DNA of 64,000 nucleotides from Hyphomonadaceae bacterium ML37 (GCA_027627685.1 CP091241.1:1799191-1863190); one strand, 5' to 3'; shown: positions 1 to 10,389, counted from the stretch's first letter. Notes: generated by a model not told the origin, from the letters alone. Numbers and translations: made by a program.

Positions 1-1
1 C

Positions 2-622
2 GATGCGGCCGCCATGGTGGACGTGGCGCGCGGGGCCATGCCGCTGATCATGCGCATGGACCGGGCCAGCGATATCCGCCGGGCCATCCAGTTCGCCGAC
101 CGCTACCCCAATATCCGCCTGATCATCGTGGGCGGCGCCGAAGCCCATCTGATGGCCGATGAGATCGCGGACGCGGGCATCCCCGTCATCCTCGATCCCA
201 TGCGCAATCTGCCCGAAAGCTTCGACACGCTGGCGGCCTCCAACCGTGCGGCGGCCACGCTGCATGCAGCGGGGGTGCAGCTCGCATACACCACGCTGGG
301 CTCGGATTTATACTGGAACCCGCGCCTGCTACGTCAGCATGCCGGCATCGCCGTGGCCCACGGCGCCGACTGGGCGGATGCGTTCCGCGCCGTCACCCTG
401 ACACCCGCTGAAATCTACGGCGTCGCCGACCGGTTCGGTTCGCTGGAGCCGGGCAAGGCGGCGGACGTGGTGGTGTGGGACGGTGACCCGCTGGAGGTCT
501 TGAGCGCCCCCACCGCCGTGCTCATCGACGGTGAGGTCACCTCGCTGGAAACCCGCCAGACCCGCCTGCGCGACCGCTACGCGGTGATCCGCCGCGAAGG
601 CGAGCACGGGTATGCGCATTGA
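2..622 (+). CDS. Amidohydrolase family protein, C-terminal part (5' truncated)
   Basis: The reading frame is open from the window edge, so the N-terminal metal-binding half lies outside. What remains (about 206 residues) looks like the second half of an imidazolonepropionase-like amidohydrolase: part of the barrel with I-V-G-G-A-E-A-H, a strand ending in T-T-L-G-S-D-L where the family places its last metal-ligand aspartate, then the small beta-sandwich with L-E-P-G-K-A-A-D-V-V-V-W-D-G-D-P-L that closes these enzymes. Substrate cannot be told from this fragment. It may be a periplasmic or secreted enzyme, but the signal region is not visible. It converges on smpB. Confidence 0.85.
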   Translation, partial: DAAAMVDVARGAMPLIMRMDRASDIRRAIQFADRYPNIRLIIVGGAEAHLMADEIADAGIPVILDPMRNLPESFDTLAASNRAAATLHAAGVQLAYTTLGSDLYWNPRLLRQHAGIAVAHGADWADAFRAVTLTPAEIYGVADRFGSLEPGKAADVVVWDGDPLEVLSAPTAVLIDGEVTSLETRQTRLRDRYAVIRREGEHGYAH

Positions 623-688
623 TTGAAGGGGCAGCTGCACCCTCACCCTGCCCTTCACTCTTTCAGACTAAACGCCCCGTTCCAGCCT

Positions 689-713
689 CCTCTCCCCTCT
701 TTGAGGGGAGAGG
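689..713. repeat. GC-rich palindromic repeat, intergenic copy 1
   Basis: Perfect 11-base inverted repeat (689-699 and 703-713, loop TTT) followed by GGGTGGGGTGAGGGG. It sits between the convergent amidohydrolase and smpB genes. The sequence after the stem resembles the copy inside pdhC at 15088-15107, so it belongs to a dispersed family. It could also form a bidirectional transcription end. Confidence 0.75.
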
Positions 714-791
714 GTGGGGTGAGGGGTGGGGCGGTCCCGTCCAACGCGACGCAGGCAAGTTAACCGGAAAGGTCCGCCCCCTCACCTTTAT

Positions 792-817
792 CCTCTCCCC
801 GATGAATGGGGGAGAGG
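792..817. repeat. GC-rich palindromic repeat, intergenic copy 2
   Basis: Perfect 9-base inverted repeat CCTCTCCCC (792-800) and GGGGAGAGG (809-817) around an 8-base loop. It is the second unit of the same family as 689-713, in the 255-base space between the amidohydrolase and smpB. Nothing else was recognised in that space. Confidence 0.7.
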
Positions 818-877
818 GGGCCTCTCACGCTGCGTAACTCGCGGCGAGGCCGGGCGGTGGCTTTGCCGGAAAAACCC

Positions 878-1348
878 TCACCCGAAATTCTTCAAGATCC
901 GCTGTTTGCTGCGGTTCCAGTCGCGTTGCTTGATGGTTTCGCGCTTGTCGACGGTCTTCTTGCCTTTGGCCAGACCGATCTGGAGCTTGGCCATGCCACG
1001 CTCGTTGAAGAACAGGCGCAGGGGTACGATGGTGAGCCCTTCTTTCTGCACTGAACCGGCGAGCTTGTTCATTTCGCGCTTGTGCAGCAGCAGCTTACGC
1101 GCGCGTTTCGGGTCATGATTGAAGCGGTTGCCGTGGCCGTAGGGCGGGATGTCGCAATTGATCAGCCAGATTTCGCCCTTCTCCGGGCTGACATAGGACT
1201 CGGCGATATTGGCCTTGCCCATGCGCAGGCTTTTGACCTCGGTGCCGGTCAGCACCATGCCCGCTTCAAACGTATCTGTGATCTCGTAATCGAACCTGGC
1301 GCGGCGGTTGACGGCGACCAGGCCCTTGTCGGGTCCCGAACTGCTCAT
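878..1348 (-). CDS. smpB: SsrA-binding protein SmpB
   Basis: 156 residues, normal length for SmpB, which binds tmRNA and brings it to stalled ribosomes for trans-translation. Recognisable parts are N-R-R-A-R-F-D-Y near the N-terminus, the E-V-K-S-L-R loop, the [11 protein letters not shown] segment, the G-L-T-I-V-P-L strand and the basic tail D-W-N-R-S-K-Q. The ATG at 1348 overlaps the dapA stop as ATGA, so the two are translationally coupled. The open frame continues upstream inside dapA, but only this start gives a standard SmpB N-terminus. Confidence 0.97.
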   Translation of the reverse strand: MSSSGPDKGLVAVNRRARFDYEITDTFEAGMVLTGTEVKSLRMGKANIAESYVSPEKGEIWLINCDIPPYGHGNRFNHDPKRARKLLLHKREMNKLAGSVQKEGLTIVPLRLFFNERGMAKLQIGLAKGKKTVDKRETIKQRDWNRSKQRILKNFG

Positions 1349-2217
1349 ATCAGGCCGCAGCTTTCCATGGCCGCGCGCACGCGCGCCTTCACCGGCTCCG
1401 GGCACGGCGTGAGCGGCAGGCGCACCTCGTCCGAGCACAGACCCAGCAGGGACAGGCCATATTTCACCGGCGCAGGGCTGGGCGCAGCGAACAGGGCGGC
1501 GTGCAGGGGCGCGAGTTTGTCGTGCAGCGCGCGCGCCTCGTCCCAGCGCCCTTCCAGCGTGGCGGTCTGGAACCGCGCGCACAGCTGCGGCGCCAGATTG
1601 GACGTGACGGAGATGGCCCCCACCCCGCCATGGGCATTGAAGCCCAGCGCCGTGGCGTCATCGCCCGACAGCTGGATGAAGCGGTCGCCGATCAGCACGC
1701 GGTGATCGGTGACGCGCTCCATGCGCGCGCTGGCGTCCTTGCTCCCGATGACATTGGGGTGGCGCGCGAGGCGCGCCATGGTCTCTGGCAAGATGTCGAC
1801 CACCGAGCGGCCGGGGATGTTGTAAACGAAGATCGGCAGGGCGACCGCGTCGGCCACGGCCTCGATATGGGCGGCGATCCCATCCTGGGACGGCTTGTTG
1901 TAATAGGGCGCGACCACCAGGCCGGCGTCCGCGCCGACGGTCTTGGCGTGGCGCTGCACCTCGATAGTGGCGGCTGTCGCATTGCTGCCTGTCCCGGCGA
2001 TGACCGGCACGCGCGCGGCGCACACCTCGACGCACAGATCGATCACGCGCAGGTGCTCGGCGCGCGTCAGGCAGGGCGTCTCCCCAGTGGTGCCCGCGGG
2101 CACCAGGCCATGGGTCCCCGCCGCGATCTGGCGCTCGATAAGGTTGGCGAAGGCCGCCTCGTCCACGGCGCCATTCTTGAATGGCGTCACGAGAGCCGTC
2201 ATGGAGCCGCGCAGCAT
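1345..2217 (-). CDS. dapA: 4-hydroxy-tetrahydrodipicolinate synthase
   Basis: 290 residues, the usual DapA length. It condenses pyruvate with aspartate semialdehyde in the lysine/diaminopimelate pathway. Visible features: the N-terminal strand M-T-A-L-V-T-P-F, the G-T-T-G-E substrate loop, V-Y-N-I-P-G-R-S with the active-site tyrosine, and I-G-S-K-D with the Schiff-base lysine. The ATG at 2217 gives M-L-R-G-S-M; the open frame extends 23 codons further, but that stretch is not DapA-like. It is followed directly by smpB and is divergent from the lytic transglycosylase gene across about 140 bases. Confidence 0.96.
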   Translation of the reverse strand: MLRGSMTALVTPFKNGAVDEAAFANLIERQIAAGTHGLVPAGTTGETPCLTRAEHLRVIDLCVEVCAARVPVIAGTGSNATAATIEVQRHAKTVGADAGLVVAPYYNKPSQDGIAAHIEAVADAVALPIFVYNIPGRSVVDILPETMARLARHPNVIGSKDASARMERVTDHRVLIGDRFIQLSGDDATALGFNAHGGVGAISVTSNLAPQLCARFQTATLEGRWDEARALHDKLAPLHAALFAAPSPAPVKYGLSLLGLCSDEVRLPLTPCPEPVKARVRAAMESCGLI

Positions 2218-2356
2218 GAAAAAGTCCGTTCTAGGCTTCGGAAAATCAGGGGCGCGGACCATACGACTGCAACCCCCGTGCGCCAAGGGCGTTCAAGCAC
2301 GTGGACAGACGGGCCGTCCTGCATCAGCATTGGGAGCGAGGGGCCTTGGAGGCGTT

Positions 2357-4555
2357 ATGTCTGCGATCATCGTGCGTTTTGTGACCGTGCTGGCCGCCAG
2401 CGCCGCCGTCGGCTCTGTAGCAGGCGCGCAAGAGCCCTCGCCCCGCCTGGCGCCGCCCGTGCCCAACCACATCGCCTCGCTGAGCGATGCCGATTTCGAC
2501 CTGTTCCGTCGCGCCATGCGCGCGGCCAATGACGATGAATGGGAGTTCGTGCGCGAGGCGGCCTACACTGTCAGCGACCCGGCGGCGCGCCGGATATTAT
2601 TCTGGCGCATGGCCACCAGCGATCCGCGCGCGTCCTTCTCCGACCTGCATCTCGCGCTCGACCAGCTGGCCGGCTGGCCGCGTGAGGCGGCGATCCAGCG
2701 CGAAGCCGAATGGAAGGTCGAAGAATCCGGCTTCAGTCCGGCCATGATCGCGGCCTGGTTTGAAAACCGCGATCCCCTGACCGGTGAAGGCCGCGTGGCG
2801 CTGGGCCGTGCGTTGCTTGCGCTGGGGCGCACCGATGAAGGGCGCGAAGAGATCCGCACCGCCTGGCGCAGCCAGTCCATGCGGCTGAGCTTCCAGACCG
2901 ATACGCTGCGCGAATTCGGCGATATCCTGACGCGCGAAGATCATGCCGAGCGGGTCGATTACCTGCTCTGGGCCGGTCAGCGCACCGCCGCGAGCCGCCT
3001 GATCCCGGAACTGACCCAGGGCGAGCAGCGCCTGGCCCAGGCGCGCATTTCGCTGGCCGCACGCCAGCCGGGCGTGGACGGCGCGGTCAACGCCGTACCG
3101 GCCTCGCTGCAGACCAATGCCGGGCTGATTTATGAGCGCGCGCGCTTCCGGCGCCAGCGCGGGGTGGGCGACGCCCTGCCCCTGCTGCTGGAACTGCCTG
3201 ATCAGCACCAGAACGACAATGCGCTGTCATCCATGTGGACCGAGCGCAAGTTGATGATCCTGGACCGCATCCGCGAACGCGACTGGGACTCCGCCTATCA
3301 GCTCGCCGCCAGCCATGGCATGAGTTCGGGCGTGGATTTCGCCGACGCCGAGTTCAACGCCGGCTGGATCGCGCTGACGGGCCTGAACCAGCCGGAAGTG
3401 GCGCTGGAACATTTTACGTCGTTGGAAAGCGGCGTGCGCACGCCGGTCTCTCTGGCGCGGGCCAAGTACTGGCAAGGCCGGGCGGCGGAAGCGGCCGGTC
3501 TGCTGGATCTGGCGCGCGAGCGCTTCCTGGCGGCCGCCGAGCATCCCACCGCCTATTACGGCCAGCTGGCCATTCTGGCGCTGGGCCCGGACGCGGCTGA
3601 AATCGTTTTGCCGCCCGATCCCGACCCCACGCCGGCGGTGCGCGCCGCCTTTGAAGCCCGCACCGAGGTGCGCGCCGTGCGCCTGCTGGCAGAGAGCGGG
3701 TCGGATTATTTCTTCCGGGTCTTCGTCTATCATTTTGCCAACGCCGTGGAGTCGGCCGAGGAAGTGGCCATGCTCGCTGATATCGCCATGGACCATATGC
3801 GCCTGCGCGAAGCGGTGCGCACCGCCAAGGCCAGCCGCACCGCCGGGACGGCGCTGGCCGAGCGCGCCTATCCGCTGATCGATCTGCCGCGCAATGCCCC
3901 GGTCTTTCCCGATGCCGCCCTGACCTTCTCGGTGATCCGTCAGGAGACCGAGTTTGACGCGCGCGCCATTTCCGGCGCGGGCGCGCGCGGCATCATGCAG
4001 ATGATGCCCGCCACGGCGCGCCAGACCGCCCAGCAATTGCGCGTGCCGTTTAATCTGGAATGGCTGACCGACGATCCCCAGTACAATATCATGCTGGGCA
4101 TGGCCCATCTCGATCAGGTGGTGAACGCCTATGACGGCTCGCTGGTGATGGCGCTGGCGGCCTATAACGCCGGCGGACACCGGGTGCGCACCTGGGTGGC
4201 CAATTATGGCGATCCGCGCACGGGCGATATCGACCCGATTGACTGGGTGGAGAGCATCCCGTTCTCAGAGACCCGCAACTATGTCCAGCGCGTGATCGAA
4301 AACGTCCAGGTCTATCGTGCGCGCATGTCCGAGAGCGGCGCAGCGCCTCTGACCCTGCAGACCGACATGGTGGGCGGCCAGTTCCGCCGCGACTTGCCGG
4401 CTTTGCCCGCAGACTTCGTCGCCGCCATGCGCGAGGCCGAGGCGCTCGAAGCGCTTCAGGCGGGCGAGGATGGCGGTGAAGACGGCGGCGCCGGGAATGG
4501 CGAAGGTGAAGCGACCGACGATGACGGCGCCACGCGCGGCCCCAGCGGGCGCTAG
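2357..4555 (+). CDS. Soluble lytic murein transglycosylase (family 1, Slt70-like)
   Basis: 732 residues. An export signal (hydrophobic stretch followed by A-G-A-Q) leads into a long alpha-helical superhelix region. A C-terminal SLT domain follows, with the catalytic glutamate in R-Q-E-T-E-F-D, then G-A-R-G-I-M-Q-M-M-P-A-T-A, N-I-M-L-G and M-A-L-A-A-Y-N-A-G. These enzymes cleave peptidoglycan glycan strands in the periplasm to 1,6-anhydro products. The tail (last 30 residues) is rich in Glu, Asp and Gly and probably disordered. The start at 2357 has GGAGG four bases upstream; the frame is open much further 5' but antisense to dapA. It converges on the UDG gene with a 4-base gap. Confidence 0.93.
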   Translation: MSAIIVRFVTVLAASAAVGSVAGAQEPSPRLAPPVPNHIASLSDADFDLFRRAMRAANDDEWEFVREAAYTVSDPAARRILFWRMATSDPRASFSDLHLALDQLAGWPREAAIQREAEWKVEESGFSPAMIAAWFENRDPLTGEGRVALGRALLALGRTDEGREEIRTAWRSQSMRLSFQTDTLREFGDILTREDHAERVDYLLWAGQRTAASRLIPELTQGEQRLAQARISLAARQPGVDGAVNAVPASLQTNAGLIYERARFRRQRGVGDALPLLLELPDQHQNDNALSSMWTERKLMILDRIRERDWDSAYQLAASHGMSSGVDFADAEFNAGWIALTGLNQPEVALEHFTSLESGVRTPVSLARAKYWQGRAAEAAGLLDLARERFLAAAEHPTAYYGQLAILALGPDAAEIVLPPDPDPTPAVRAAFEARTEVRAVRLLAESGSDYFFRVFVYHFANAVESAEEVAMLADIAMDHMRLREAVRTAKASRTAGTALAERAYPLIDLPRNAPVFPDAALTFSVIRQETEFDARAISGAGARGIMQMMPATARQTAQQLRVPFNLEWLTDDPQYNIMLGMAHLDQVVNAYDGSLVMALAAYNAGGHRVRTWVANYGDPRTGDIDPIDWVESIPFSETRNYVQRVIENVQVYRARMSESGAAPLTLQTDMVGGQFRRDLPALPADFVAAMREAEALEALQAGEDGGEDGGAGNGEGEATDDDGATRGPSGR

Positions 4556-4559
4556 GATT

Positions 4560-5216
4560 TCACGTCAGCGCCGCGCAGGCCTGTTCGAACACGTCGTGGA
4601 ACATGGCTTCGGTGAGCCGGCCCGTATTCGTGTTGTAGCGCGAACAGTGATAGCTGTTGATCATGATCAGGGGCCCGCGCGGGCCCTCCAGATCATGACG
4701 GGCCCCATGGCCAAAAGCGTAAGCTGACAGCTTCAGGCCCAGAGCTTTGAGCGTGTTGTCATGGGCGATGCGGCCCAGCGTGATGATCACCTGCAAATGC
4801 GGTAGGGCGGCGATGCGCGCGGCCAGGAAGGGCCGGCAATTGGCCATTTCCTCGCCCACCGGCTTGTTCTGGGGCGGAACGCAGCGCACGGCATTGGTGA
4901 TCATCGCGCCGGTCAGGCGCAGATCGTCATCGCCATCGGGATCGAAACGCCCGGTGCTGAGGCCGAACTTGGCGATGGTGGGATAGAGCAGATCGCCCGC
5001 CCAGTCGCCGGTGAAGGGACGCCCCGTGCGGTTCGCCCCGGTGCGCCCGGGCGCCAGGCCGACGATGAGCAGGCGCGCATCCGCATCGCCAAAGCTTGGC
5101 ACCGCGCCGTTGAACCAGTGCGGCTCATCACGGGCGTTCAGCTGGCGATAGGCGACCAGACGCGGGCACAGCGCGCAATCGCGCGCTGGCGCGGGCCTAG
5201 GCGTCATCGCCGTCAT
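4560..5216 (-). CDS. Uracil-DNA glycosylase, family 5 (UDGb type)
   Basis: About 218 residues. It removes uracil and related deaminated bases from DNA. The family-5 signature is clear: motif 1 G-L-A-P-G-R-T-G-A-N-R-T-G-R-P-F-T-G-D and a C-terminal S-Y-H-C-S-R-Y-N-T-N-T-G-R-L-T motif. C-x2-C near residue 15 plus later cysteines (V-R-C-V-P-P-Q-N-K-P and A-N-C-R-P) fit the 4Fe-4S cluster of families 4 and 5. The start is uncertain between GTG 5219, ATG 5216 and ATG 5207. All three overlap the 3' end of the upstream NYN gene, so the two are coupled; GAAGG lies just before 5216. Confidence 0.92.
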   Translation of the reverse strand: MTAMTPRPAPARDCALCPRLVAYRQLNARDEPHWFNGAVPSFGDADARLLIVGLAPGRTGANRTGRPFTGDWAGDLLYPTIAKFGLSTGRFDPDGDDDLRLTGAMITNAVRCVPPQNKPVGEEMANCRPFLAARIAALPHLQVIITLGRIAHDNTLKALGLKLSAYAFGHGARHDLEGPRGPLIMINSYHCSRYNTNTGRLTEAMFHDVFEQACAALT

Positions 5217-5784
5217 CACCTTCGTCTTCGGTGGTTTCGGTATAGTCGCGATAGCGACGCTCGCGCCCGACCAGCTTGCCCAGATCGGCCAGCTCGATGA
5301 AGGCGTCGGCCTGACGGCGCAGATCGTCGGACGCCATGGGGGGTGAAGATTTCAGGGTGGAAACCACCGACACCCGCACGCCGCGCCGCTGCACCGCCTC
5401 GACCACTTTACGGAAATCGCCATCGCCGGAGAACAGCACGATATGGTCGAGATAACCGCAGGCTTCCATCATATCGACGGCCAGTTCAACATCCATATCG
5501 CCCTTGATGCGCCGGCGACCGCTATCGTCGGAATACTCCTTGGCCGCCTTGGACACGATCTTGAAGCCGTTATAGTCCAGCCAGTCGATCAGCGGACGGA
5601 TCGGGGTGTATTCCTCGTTCTCGAGCAGCGCGGTGTAGTAATTGGCCCGGATCAGCCGGCCGCGCTTGCGGAATTCCTCCAGAAGCTTCTTGTAGTCGAT
5701 GTCGAAATCGAGCCCGCGCGCCGCCGAATAGAGGTTCGCGCCGTCGATGAAAATGCCAAGCCGCTCGTTGGGATAGAAGGTCAT
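5197..5784 (-). CDS. NYN-domain (LabA/DUF88-type) predicted nuclease
   Basis: 195 residues. The N-terminal L-G-I-F-I-D-G-A-N-L-Y, the central K-G-D-M-D-V-E-L-A-V-D-M and V-L-F-S-G-D-G-D-F supply the acidic cluster typical of NYN/PIN-fold ribonucleases, so a metal-dependent RNase role is inferred. The cellular target is unknown. The C-terminus is a very acidic tail (E-D-E-G-D-D-G-D-D-A) whose codons also carry the start of the downstream UDG gene. The start at 5784 lies five bases from the folK start on the other strand, so both 5' regions are very compact. Confidence 0.9.
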   Translation of the reverse strand: MTFYPNERLGIFIDGANLYSAARGLDFDIDYKKLLEEFRKRGRLIRANYYTALLENEEYTPIRPLIDWLDYNGFKIVSKAAKEYSDDSGRRRIKGDMDVELAVDMMEACGYLDHIVLFSGDGDFRKVVEAVQRRGVRVSVVSTLKSSPPMASDDLRRQADAFIELADLGKLVGRERRYRDYTETTEDEGDDGDDA

Positions 5785-5789
5785 CGCCT

Positions 5790-6350
5790 ATGCCTTTCGC
5801 TCAATCGATGATGGGTAATGCGTATCGCCGGGCCATTTATGTCGGACTCGGCGCAAACCAAGCATACCGGGGCCGCGCGCCCCTTCAAACGCTCAATTCA
5901 GCGCTGCGGTCTCTGGCCGCAGCCGGGGTGGAGACGATCGCCGCTTCGCGCCCCTGGCGTAGCCCGGCCTGGCCGGACCCCGGCGATCCGCCGTTTGTGA
6001 ACGCCTGTATCGCGGTGCGTACAGCTCTTGAGCCGCAGGCGCTGATGGCGGTGCTGCACGCAGTCGAGGCCGCTCACGGGCGTGCGCGCACAGTGCGCAA
6101 TGCGCCGCGCACGCTGGACCTGGACCTGCTGGACTATCAGGGCCGCACCGGACGGTCCGCTGGCGGGCCGGACCTGCCGCATCCGCGCCTGACCTCTCGC
6201 GCCTTTGTGTTGTTGCCGATGAAAGACATCGCGCCCCACTGGCGCGATCCGGCCAGCGGCGCCACACTGCAAAGTCTGATCGCCGCCCTGCCTCTTGCGG
6301 ACCGCCGCGCCTGCCGGCCGGCGGGCGGGGTGTTGTGCGCTGCGGCGTAA
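5790..6350 (+). CDS. folK: 2-amino-4-hydroxy-6-hydroxymethyldihydropteridine diphosphokinase (HPPK)
   Basis: 186 residues. It transfers pyrophosphate from ATP to the hydroxymethyl pterin in folate synthesis. HPPK marks: Y-V-G-L-G-A-N near the start, S-R-P-W-R-S-P-A-W with P-F-V-N-A, and R-T-L-D-L-D-L-L carrying the two magnesium-binding aspartates, then L-P-H-P-R-L. Three ATGs (5790, 5808, 5811) are possible; the later ones give a start closer to the conserved strand. It is divergent from the NYN gene and 72 bases upstream of rpoZ. Confidence 0.95.
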   Translation: MPFAQSMMGNAYRRAIYVGLGANQAYRGRAPLQTLNSALRSLAAAGVETIAASRPWRSPAWPDPGDPPFVNACIAVRTALEPQALMAVLHAVEAAHGRARTVRNAPRTLDLDLLDYQGRTGRSAGGPDLPHPRLTSRAFVLLPMKDIAPHWRDPASGATLQSLIAALPLADRRACRPAGGVLCAAA

Positions 6351-6422
6351 GGCTTGAAGGCGCCGCCCGCGTGGGGTATTTGCACGGGTTCACGTCTCGC
6401 TTGATTGTCAGGAGGCCTGCGC

Positions 6423-6788
6423 ATGGCCCGCGTCACCGTTGAAGATTGCATCAAGAAGGTGGAGAACCGCTTCGAGCTGGTTCTGCTGGCCGCCCATCGT
6501 GCGCGCACCATCGCCGCCGGCGCTCCGCTGGTGGTTGACCGCGACAACGACAAGAACCCGGTGGTGGCCCTGCGCGAGATTGCAGACGACCGGCTGGATC
6601 TAGACGGCCTGACCGAAAACCTGATTTCCGGCCTGCAGCGCGTCATCCCGTCGGACGACGAGGAAGAGGCCGAGCGCGAGCGTCAGGCCGAGGCCCGACC
6701 GGCCCTGCCCGCCCCGGAAATGGACGAAGCCGCCATGCTCAAGGCGCTGCAGTCCGACCGCGACGGACCGGCTGACGGCCGACTCTAA
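6423..6788 (+). CDS. rpoZ: DNA-directed RNA polymerase omega subunit
   Basis: 121 residues. It starts M-A-R-V-T-V-E-D-C with the conserved [14 protein letters not shown] and N-P-V-V-A-L-R-E-I segments, followed by an alphaproteobacterial acidic extension. Omega helps assemble core RNA polymerase and in many bacteria forms part of the ppGpp site, which suits its position three bases before the (p)ppGpp synthase gene. AGGAGG stands about eight bases before the ATG at 6423, which decides the start against the in-frame ATG at 6405. Confidence 0.97.
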   Translation: MARVTVEDCIKKVENRFELVLLAAHRARTIAAGAPLVVDRDNDKNPVVALREIADDRLDLDGLTENLISGLQRVIPSDDEEEAERERQAEARPALPAPEMDEAAMLKALQSDRDGPADGRL

Positions 6789-6791
6789 GCC

Positions 6792-9050
6792 GTGACGGCG
6801 CTGGCGACCCCGTCTGCGCTTCTGCCCGCCGACGCCATTCCCAGCGCCGACGCCCTGGTGGCGCGTGTTCAGGCCTACGACCCCCGGGTCGATGGCGATC
6901 TGATCACGCGCGCCTATAATTTTTCCAAGCTCCATCATCAGGGCCAGTTCCGAAAATCCGGCGAGCCCTATTACGGGCACACGGTTGCAGTGGCGATGCT
7001 GCTGGCCGAGCTGCGCCTCGACGCGGCCACGATCTGTACCGGCCTCTTGCACGACACGGTCGAAGACACCGACGCGACGCCCGAAGATATCATCGAACAG
7101 TTTGGCGAGGACATCGCTCAGCTTGTGGACGGCGTGACCAAGCTGGGTCAGATGGAGCTCGGCTCCAAGCGCACCAAGCAGGCGGAAAACCTGCAGAAGC
7201 TCGTGGTGGCGATCACCCGCGATGTCCGCGTCCTGCTGGTGAAGCTGTGCGACCGCATGCACAATATGCGCACGCTCCATTTCCATTCACGCCAGGACAA
7301 GCGCGAGCGCATCGCACGCGAAACGCTGGAGATCTATGCGCCGCTGGCCCGGCGCATCGGCGTGAACCGGGTTTGCACCGAGCTGGAGGATCTGGCGTTC
7401 CGGAACCTCAACCCGGCCGCATACGAATCCATTCACCGCCGTCTTGAGGATTTGCGCGTCACGCGCCATGACGCCGTGGCGTCGGTTTCTGCCAAGCTGT
7501 CGGACTTGCTCGACGAGGCGGGGCTGGACTGTGTGGTGTTTGGCCGGGAGAAGCGCCCTTACTCGATCTGGCGCAAGCTGGAGCGCAAAGGCGTCTCGTT
7601 CGACGATATCGCCGACATCTATGCGTTCCGGATTCTGGTGGAGAACCCCATCGATTGCTACACCGCGCTGGGTCTCGTCCATCAGCGCTGGCGCAGCGTG
7701 CCCGAGCGCTTCCGCGACTATATCTCCACGCCCAAGCCGAATAATTACCGCTCGCTGCACACCACCATTATCGGCCCGTCCAACATTCGCATCGAGCTGC
7801 AGATCCGCACCCATGACATGGACCGGATCGCAGAGACCGGCGTGGCCGCGCACTGGCGCTACAAGTCAGGCGGATACGCCTATGACGCGGCGGCAGCCGA
7901 GGAAGCCGGCGGCGATCCGCTGGAACGCCTGCGCCCGCTGATGGAAATCCTCGAACAGGGCGGCGATCCGGAGGATTTCCTCGAGCACGCCAAGCTCGAA
8001 ATGTTCGCCAACGAGGTCTATTGCTTCACCCCCAAGGGCGAGCTGATCGCCCTGCCTGGCGGCGCCACGCCGCTGGATTTCGCCTATGCGGTGCACACCG
8101 AACTCGGCCACGCCGCCATCGGCGCGAAGATCAACGGGCGCGACCGCCCGCTGCGCACCCGGCTCAATAACGGCGACATGATCGAGATCATCAAGGGCGG
8201 CGTGCGCCAACCTCCGGCGGGCTGGGAAGATCTGGTGATCACCGGGCGCGCGCGCGCCGCGATCCGCCGCCTGATCCGCTCTTCGGAAGTCGAAGAATTC
8301 ATACGCATCGGCAAGGTGATCGCCGAGCACGCCTTCCTGCGCGAGGGCAAAGTGTTCCGCGAATCCGCGCTGGGCGACGCCCTGCGCCGTCTGGAGATGG
8401 ACAGCGTGGACGATCTCTACCACGCGCTGGGCAAGGGCCGGATTTCGTCCATCGGCTTGCTGGAAGCGGTCTATCCCGGTCATCGCGAAATGCGCGGGCG
8501 GCGGCCTCAGGACCGCGAGCGCATCGCCGACGCCAAGGCCGGGCTCTATGTCCACGGACGCGGCCTGACCCCGGGCGTGAGCCTGCATTTCGCGCCCTGC
8601 TGCTCGCCTATGCCCGGCGACCGGATCGTGGGCGTGATGCGCGAGGGCAAGGGCGTGGAGGTGCACGTCATCGACTGCGAGCGCCTGGCCGAGATGGAAG
8701 ACGAGCAGTCGCTGGAAAACTGGATCGATCTCAAATGGACCCCGGAAGCGGGCGCCCATGGCGTGTCCATCGGCCGGGTTCTGGCCACGGTGCGCAATGA
8801 GCCCGGCGTGCTGGCCGAGATCGCCGGCGCGGTGGGCGAGGCCGGGGGCAATATCACCGATGTGAAAACCCTGCAGCGCACGCGTGACTTTTTCGAGATG
8901 GCGTTCGATGTGGAAGTGTTCGACGCGCGCCACCTGAACAATATAGTGGCGGCGCTGAAAACCAGCGACAAGGTGGTCACTGCCGAGCGTGCGCGCCGGC
9001 CGGGCGACATCCCCGACTACGAACCGAGGACCGAGCAGGAGCCGGCATGA
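6792..9050 (+). CDS. Bifunctional (p)ppGpp synthetase/hydrolase (Rsh)
   Basis: 752 residues with the full RelA/SpoT layout. An HD hydrolase domain carries H-D-T-V-E-D-T near residue 87, so hydrolysis should be active. The synthetase domain carries [15 protein letters not shown] and Y-R-S-L-H-T-T. Then come TGS ([16 protein letters not shown]) and a C-terminal ACT domain. It is the single stringent-response enzyme usual in alphaproteobacteria. It starts at GTG 6792, three bases after rpoZ, and its stop overlaps the pyrE start (ATGA). Confidence 0.97.
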   Translation: MTALATPSALLPADAIPSADALVARVQAYDPRVDGDLITRAYNFSKLHHQGQFRKSGEPYYGHTVAVAMLLAELRLDAATICTGLLHDTVEDTDATPEDIIEQFGEDIAQLVDGVTKLGQMELGSKRTKQAENLQKLVVAITRDVRVLLVKLCDRMHNMRTLHFHSRQDKRERIARETLEIYAPLARRIGVNRVCTELEDLAFRNLNPAAYESIHRRLEDLRVTRHDAVASVSAKLSDLLDEAGLDCVVFGREKRPYSIWRKLERKGVSFDDIADIYAFRILVENPIDCYTALGLVHQRWRSVPERFRDYISTPKPNNYRSLHTTIIGPSNIRIELQIRTHDMDRIAETGVAAHWRYKSGGYAYDAAAAEEAGGDPLERLRPLMEILEQGGDPEDFLEHAKLEMFANEVYCFTPKGELIALPGGATPLDFAYAVHTELGHAAIGAKINGRDRPLRTRLNNGDMIEIIKGGVRQPPAGWEDLVITGRARAAIRRLIRSSEVEEFIRIGKVIAEHAFLREGKVFRESALGDALRRLEMDSVDDLYHALGKGRISSIGLLEAVYPGHREMRGRRPQDRERIADAKAGLYVHGRGLTPGVSLHFAPCCSPMPGDRIVGVMREGKGVEVHVIDCERLAEMEDEQSLENWIDLKWTPEAGAHGVSIGRVLATVRNEPGVLAEIAGAVGEAGGNITDVKTLQRTRDFFEMAFDVEVFDARHLNNIVAALKTSDKVVTAERARRPGDIPDYEPRTEQEPA

Positions 9051-9634
9051 CGACGGACGACGTACTGGAAGAATTCCGCCAGGCGGGCGCGCTTCTGGAA
9101 GGGCATTTTATCCTCTCCTCGGGCCTGCGCAGCTCCGTCTTCCTGCAAAAGGCGCTGGTGTTCCGCGATGCGGCGCGCACGGGCCGCCTCTGCACGGCGC
9201 TGGCTGAAAAGATCAAGGCGGGCGGCCACGGTCCCTTCACCGCCATCGTGTCACCCGCGCTGGGCGGAATTATTCCGGGCTATGAGACGGCGCGGGTGAT
9301 GGGCCTGCCCTTCCTGTTCGTGGAGCGCGAGAACGGCGAGTTCGCCCTGCGCCGCGGGTTCGAGCTGAACGCCGCCGACCGGGTGCTGGTGATCGAGGAT
9401 ATCGTGACCACCGGCCTGTCCTCACGCGAGTGCATCGCGGCCATCCAGGCGACGGGGGCGAAAGTCGTCGCCCAGGGCTGTCTGGTGGACCGCTCGGGCG
9501 GCAAGGCGAGCGTGGGCGTGCCGCTGGTGTCGCTGGCGACGGTCAGCTTCCCGGCCTATCCGGCCGACCAGCTGCCGCCTGAGCTGGAACGCATACCGGC
9601 CATCAAGCCGGGCAGTAGGGGGCTGAACCCGTGA
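9047..9634 (+). CDS. pyrE: Orotate phosphoribosyltransferase
   Basis: 195 residues. It makes orotidine monophosphate from orotate and PRPP. The PRPP-binding signature [11 protein letters not shown] lies near residue 110, with [12 protein letters not shown] before it. The start ATG overlaps the rsh stop by four bases and the stop overlaps the pdxJ start as GTGA, so it is part of the coupled operon from rpoZ to recO. Confidence 0.96.
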   Translation: MTTDDVLEEFRQAGALLEGHFILSSGLRSSVFLQKALVFRDAARTGRLCTALAEKIKAGGHGPFTAIVSPALGGIIPGYETARVMGLPFLFVERENGEFALRRGFELNAADRVLVIEDIVTTGLSSRECIAAIQATGAKVVAQGCLVDRSGGKASVGVPLVSLATVSFPAYPADQLPPELERIPAIKPGSRGLNP

Positions 9635-10389
9635 GCGCACATCCGGTCCGCCTTGGCGTCAATATCGATCATGTCGCCACCATCCGGAACGCGCGCGGCG
9701 GCGCCTTGCCTGATCCCGTGCGCGCAGCCCATCTGGCCGTGGAAGCGGGCGCGGATGGCATCACCGCGCACCTGCGCGAAGACCGCCGCCATATCTCCGA
9801 CGCCGATATCGAGCGCCTGTCCAAAGAGCTATCGGTCCCGCTCAATCTGGAAATGGCGGCCACCGACGAGATGCTGGAGATCGCCCTGCGCCATGCGCCG
9901 CACGCGGTCTGCCTGGTGCCGGAAAAGCGGGAGGAGCGCACCACCGAAGGCGGGCTGGACGTGGCCGCGCACCACGCCCATCTGCGCCCCTTCATCGCCG
10001 CCCTGAACAAGGCCGGCTGCCGCGTCTCGCTGTTCATCGAGCCCGACCCGGTGCAGATCGCCGTGGCCGAGGCGCTGGGCGCATCGGTCATCGAGCTGCA
10101 TACCGGGACCTATTGCGAGCATTGCCATGCAGGACGGCGCAAGAAGGCGGCAGCCGAGCTCAAACGCCTGACCATAGCCGCGAAGGAAGGCGCGCGGCGC
10201 GGGCTGGAGATTCACGCCGGCCACGGCCTGACCTTCGACACGGTCCAGCCGATCGCCGCCATCCCTCAGGTGCGTGAGCTCAATATCGGTCATTTCCTGA
10301 TCGGCGAGGCGATCTTCACCGGGCTCGGCGATGCGGTGACCCAGATGCGCGCTTTGATCAACGCCGCCCGCGCTGAGCTGCCGGCATGA
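9631..10389 (+). CDS. pdxJ: Pyridoxine 5'-phosphate synthase
   Basis: 252 residues, a TIM-barrel enzyme that joins 3-amino-2-oxopropyl phosphate with deoxyxylulose 5-phosphate in the last ring-forming step of the DXP-dependent vitamin B6 route. Family marks: [15 protein letters not shown] near the start, [13 protein letters not shown], and E-I-H-A-G-H-G-L-T late. The GTG start at 9631 shares bases with the pyrE stop, and the stop shares bases with the acpS ATG. Confidence 0.97.
   Translation: MSAHPVRLGVNIDHVATIRNARGGALPDPVRAAHLAVEAGADGITAHLREDRRHISDADIERLSKELSVPLNLEMAATDEMLEIALRHAPHAVCLVPEKREERTTEGGLDVAAHHAHLRPFIAALNKAGCRVSLFIEPDPVQIAVAEALGASVIELHTGTYCEHCHAGRRKKAAAELKRLTIAAKEGARRGLEIHAGHGLTFDTVQPIAAIPQVRELNIGHFLIGEAIFTGLGDAVTQMRALINAARAELPA

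Noticed and set aside
622-877. A small gene or tRNA in the space before smpB
   Set aside because: Only palindromic repeats and shadow frames; no cloverleaf or conserved peptide.
1501-2532. Long plus-strand frame of 343 codons across dapA
   Set aside because: Antisense to dapA with no recognisable domain; high-GC shadow.
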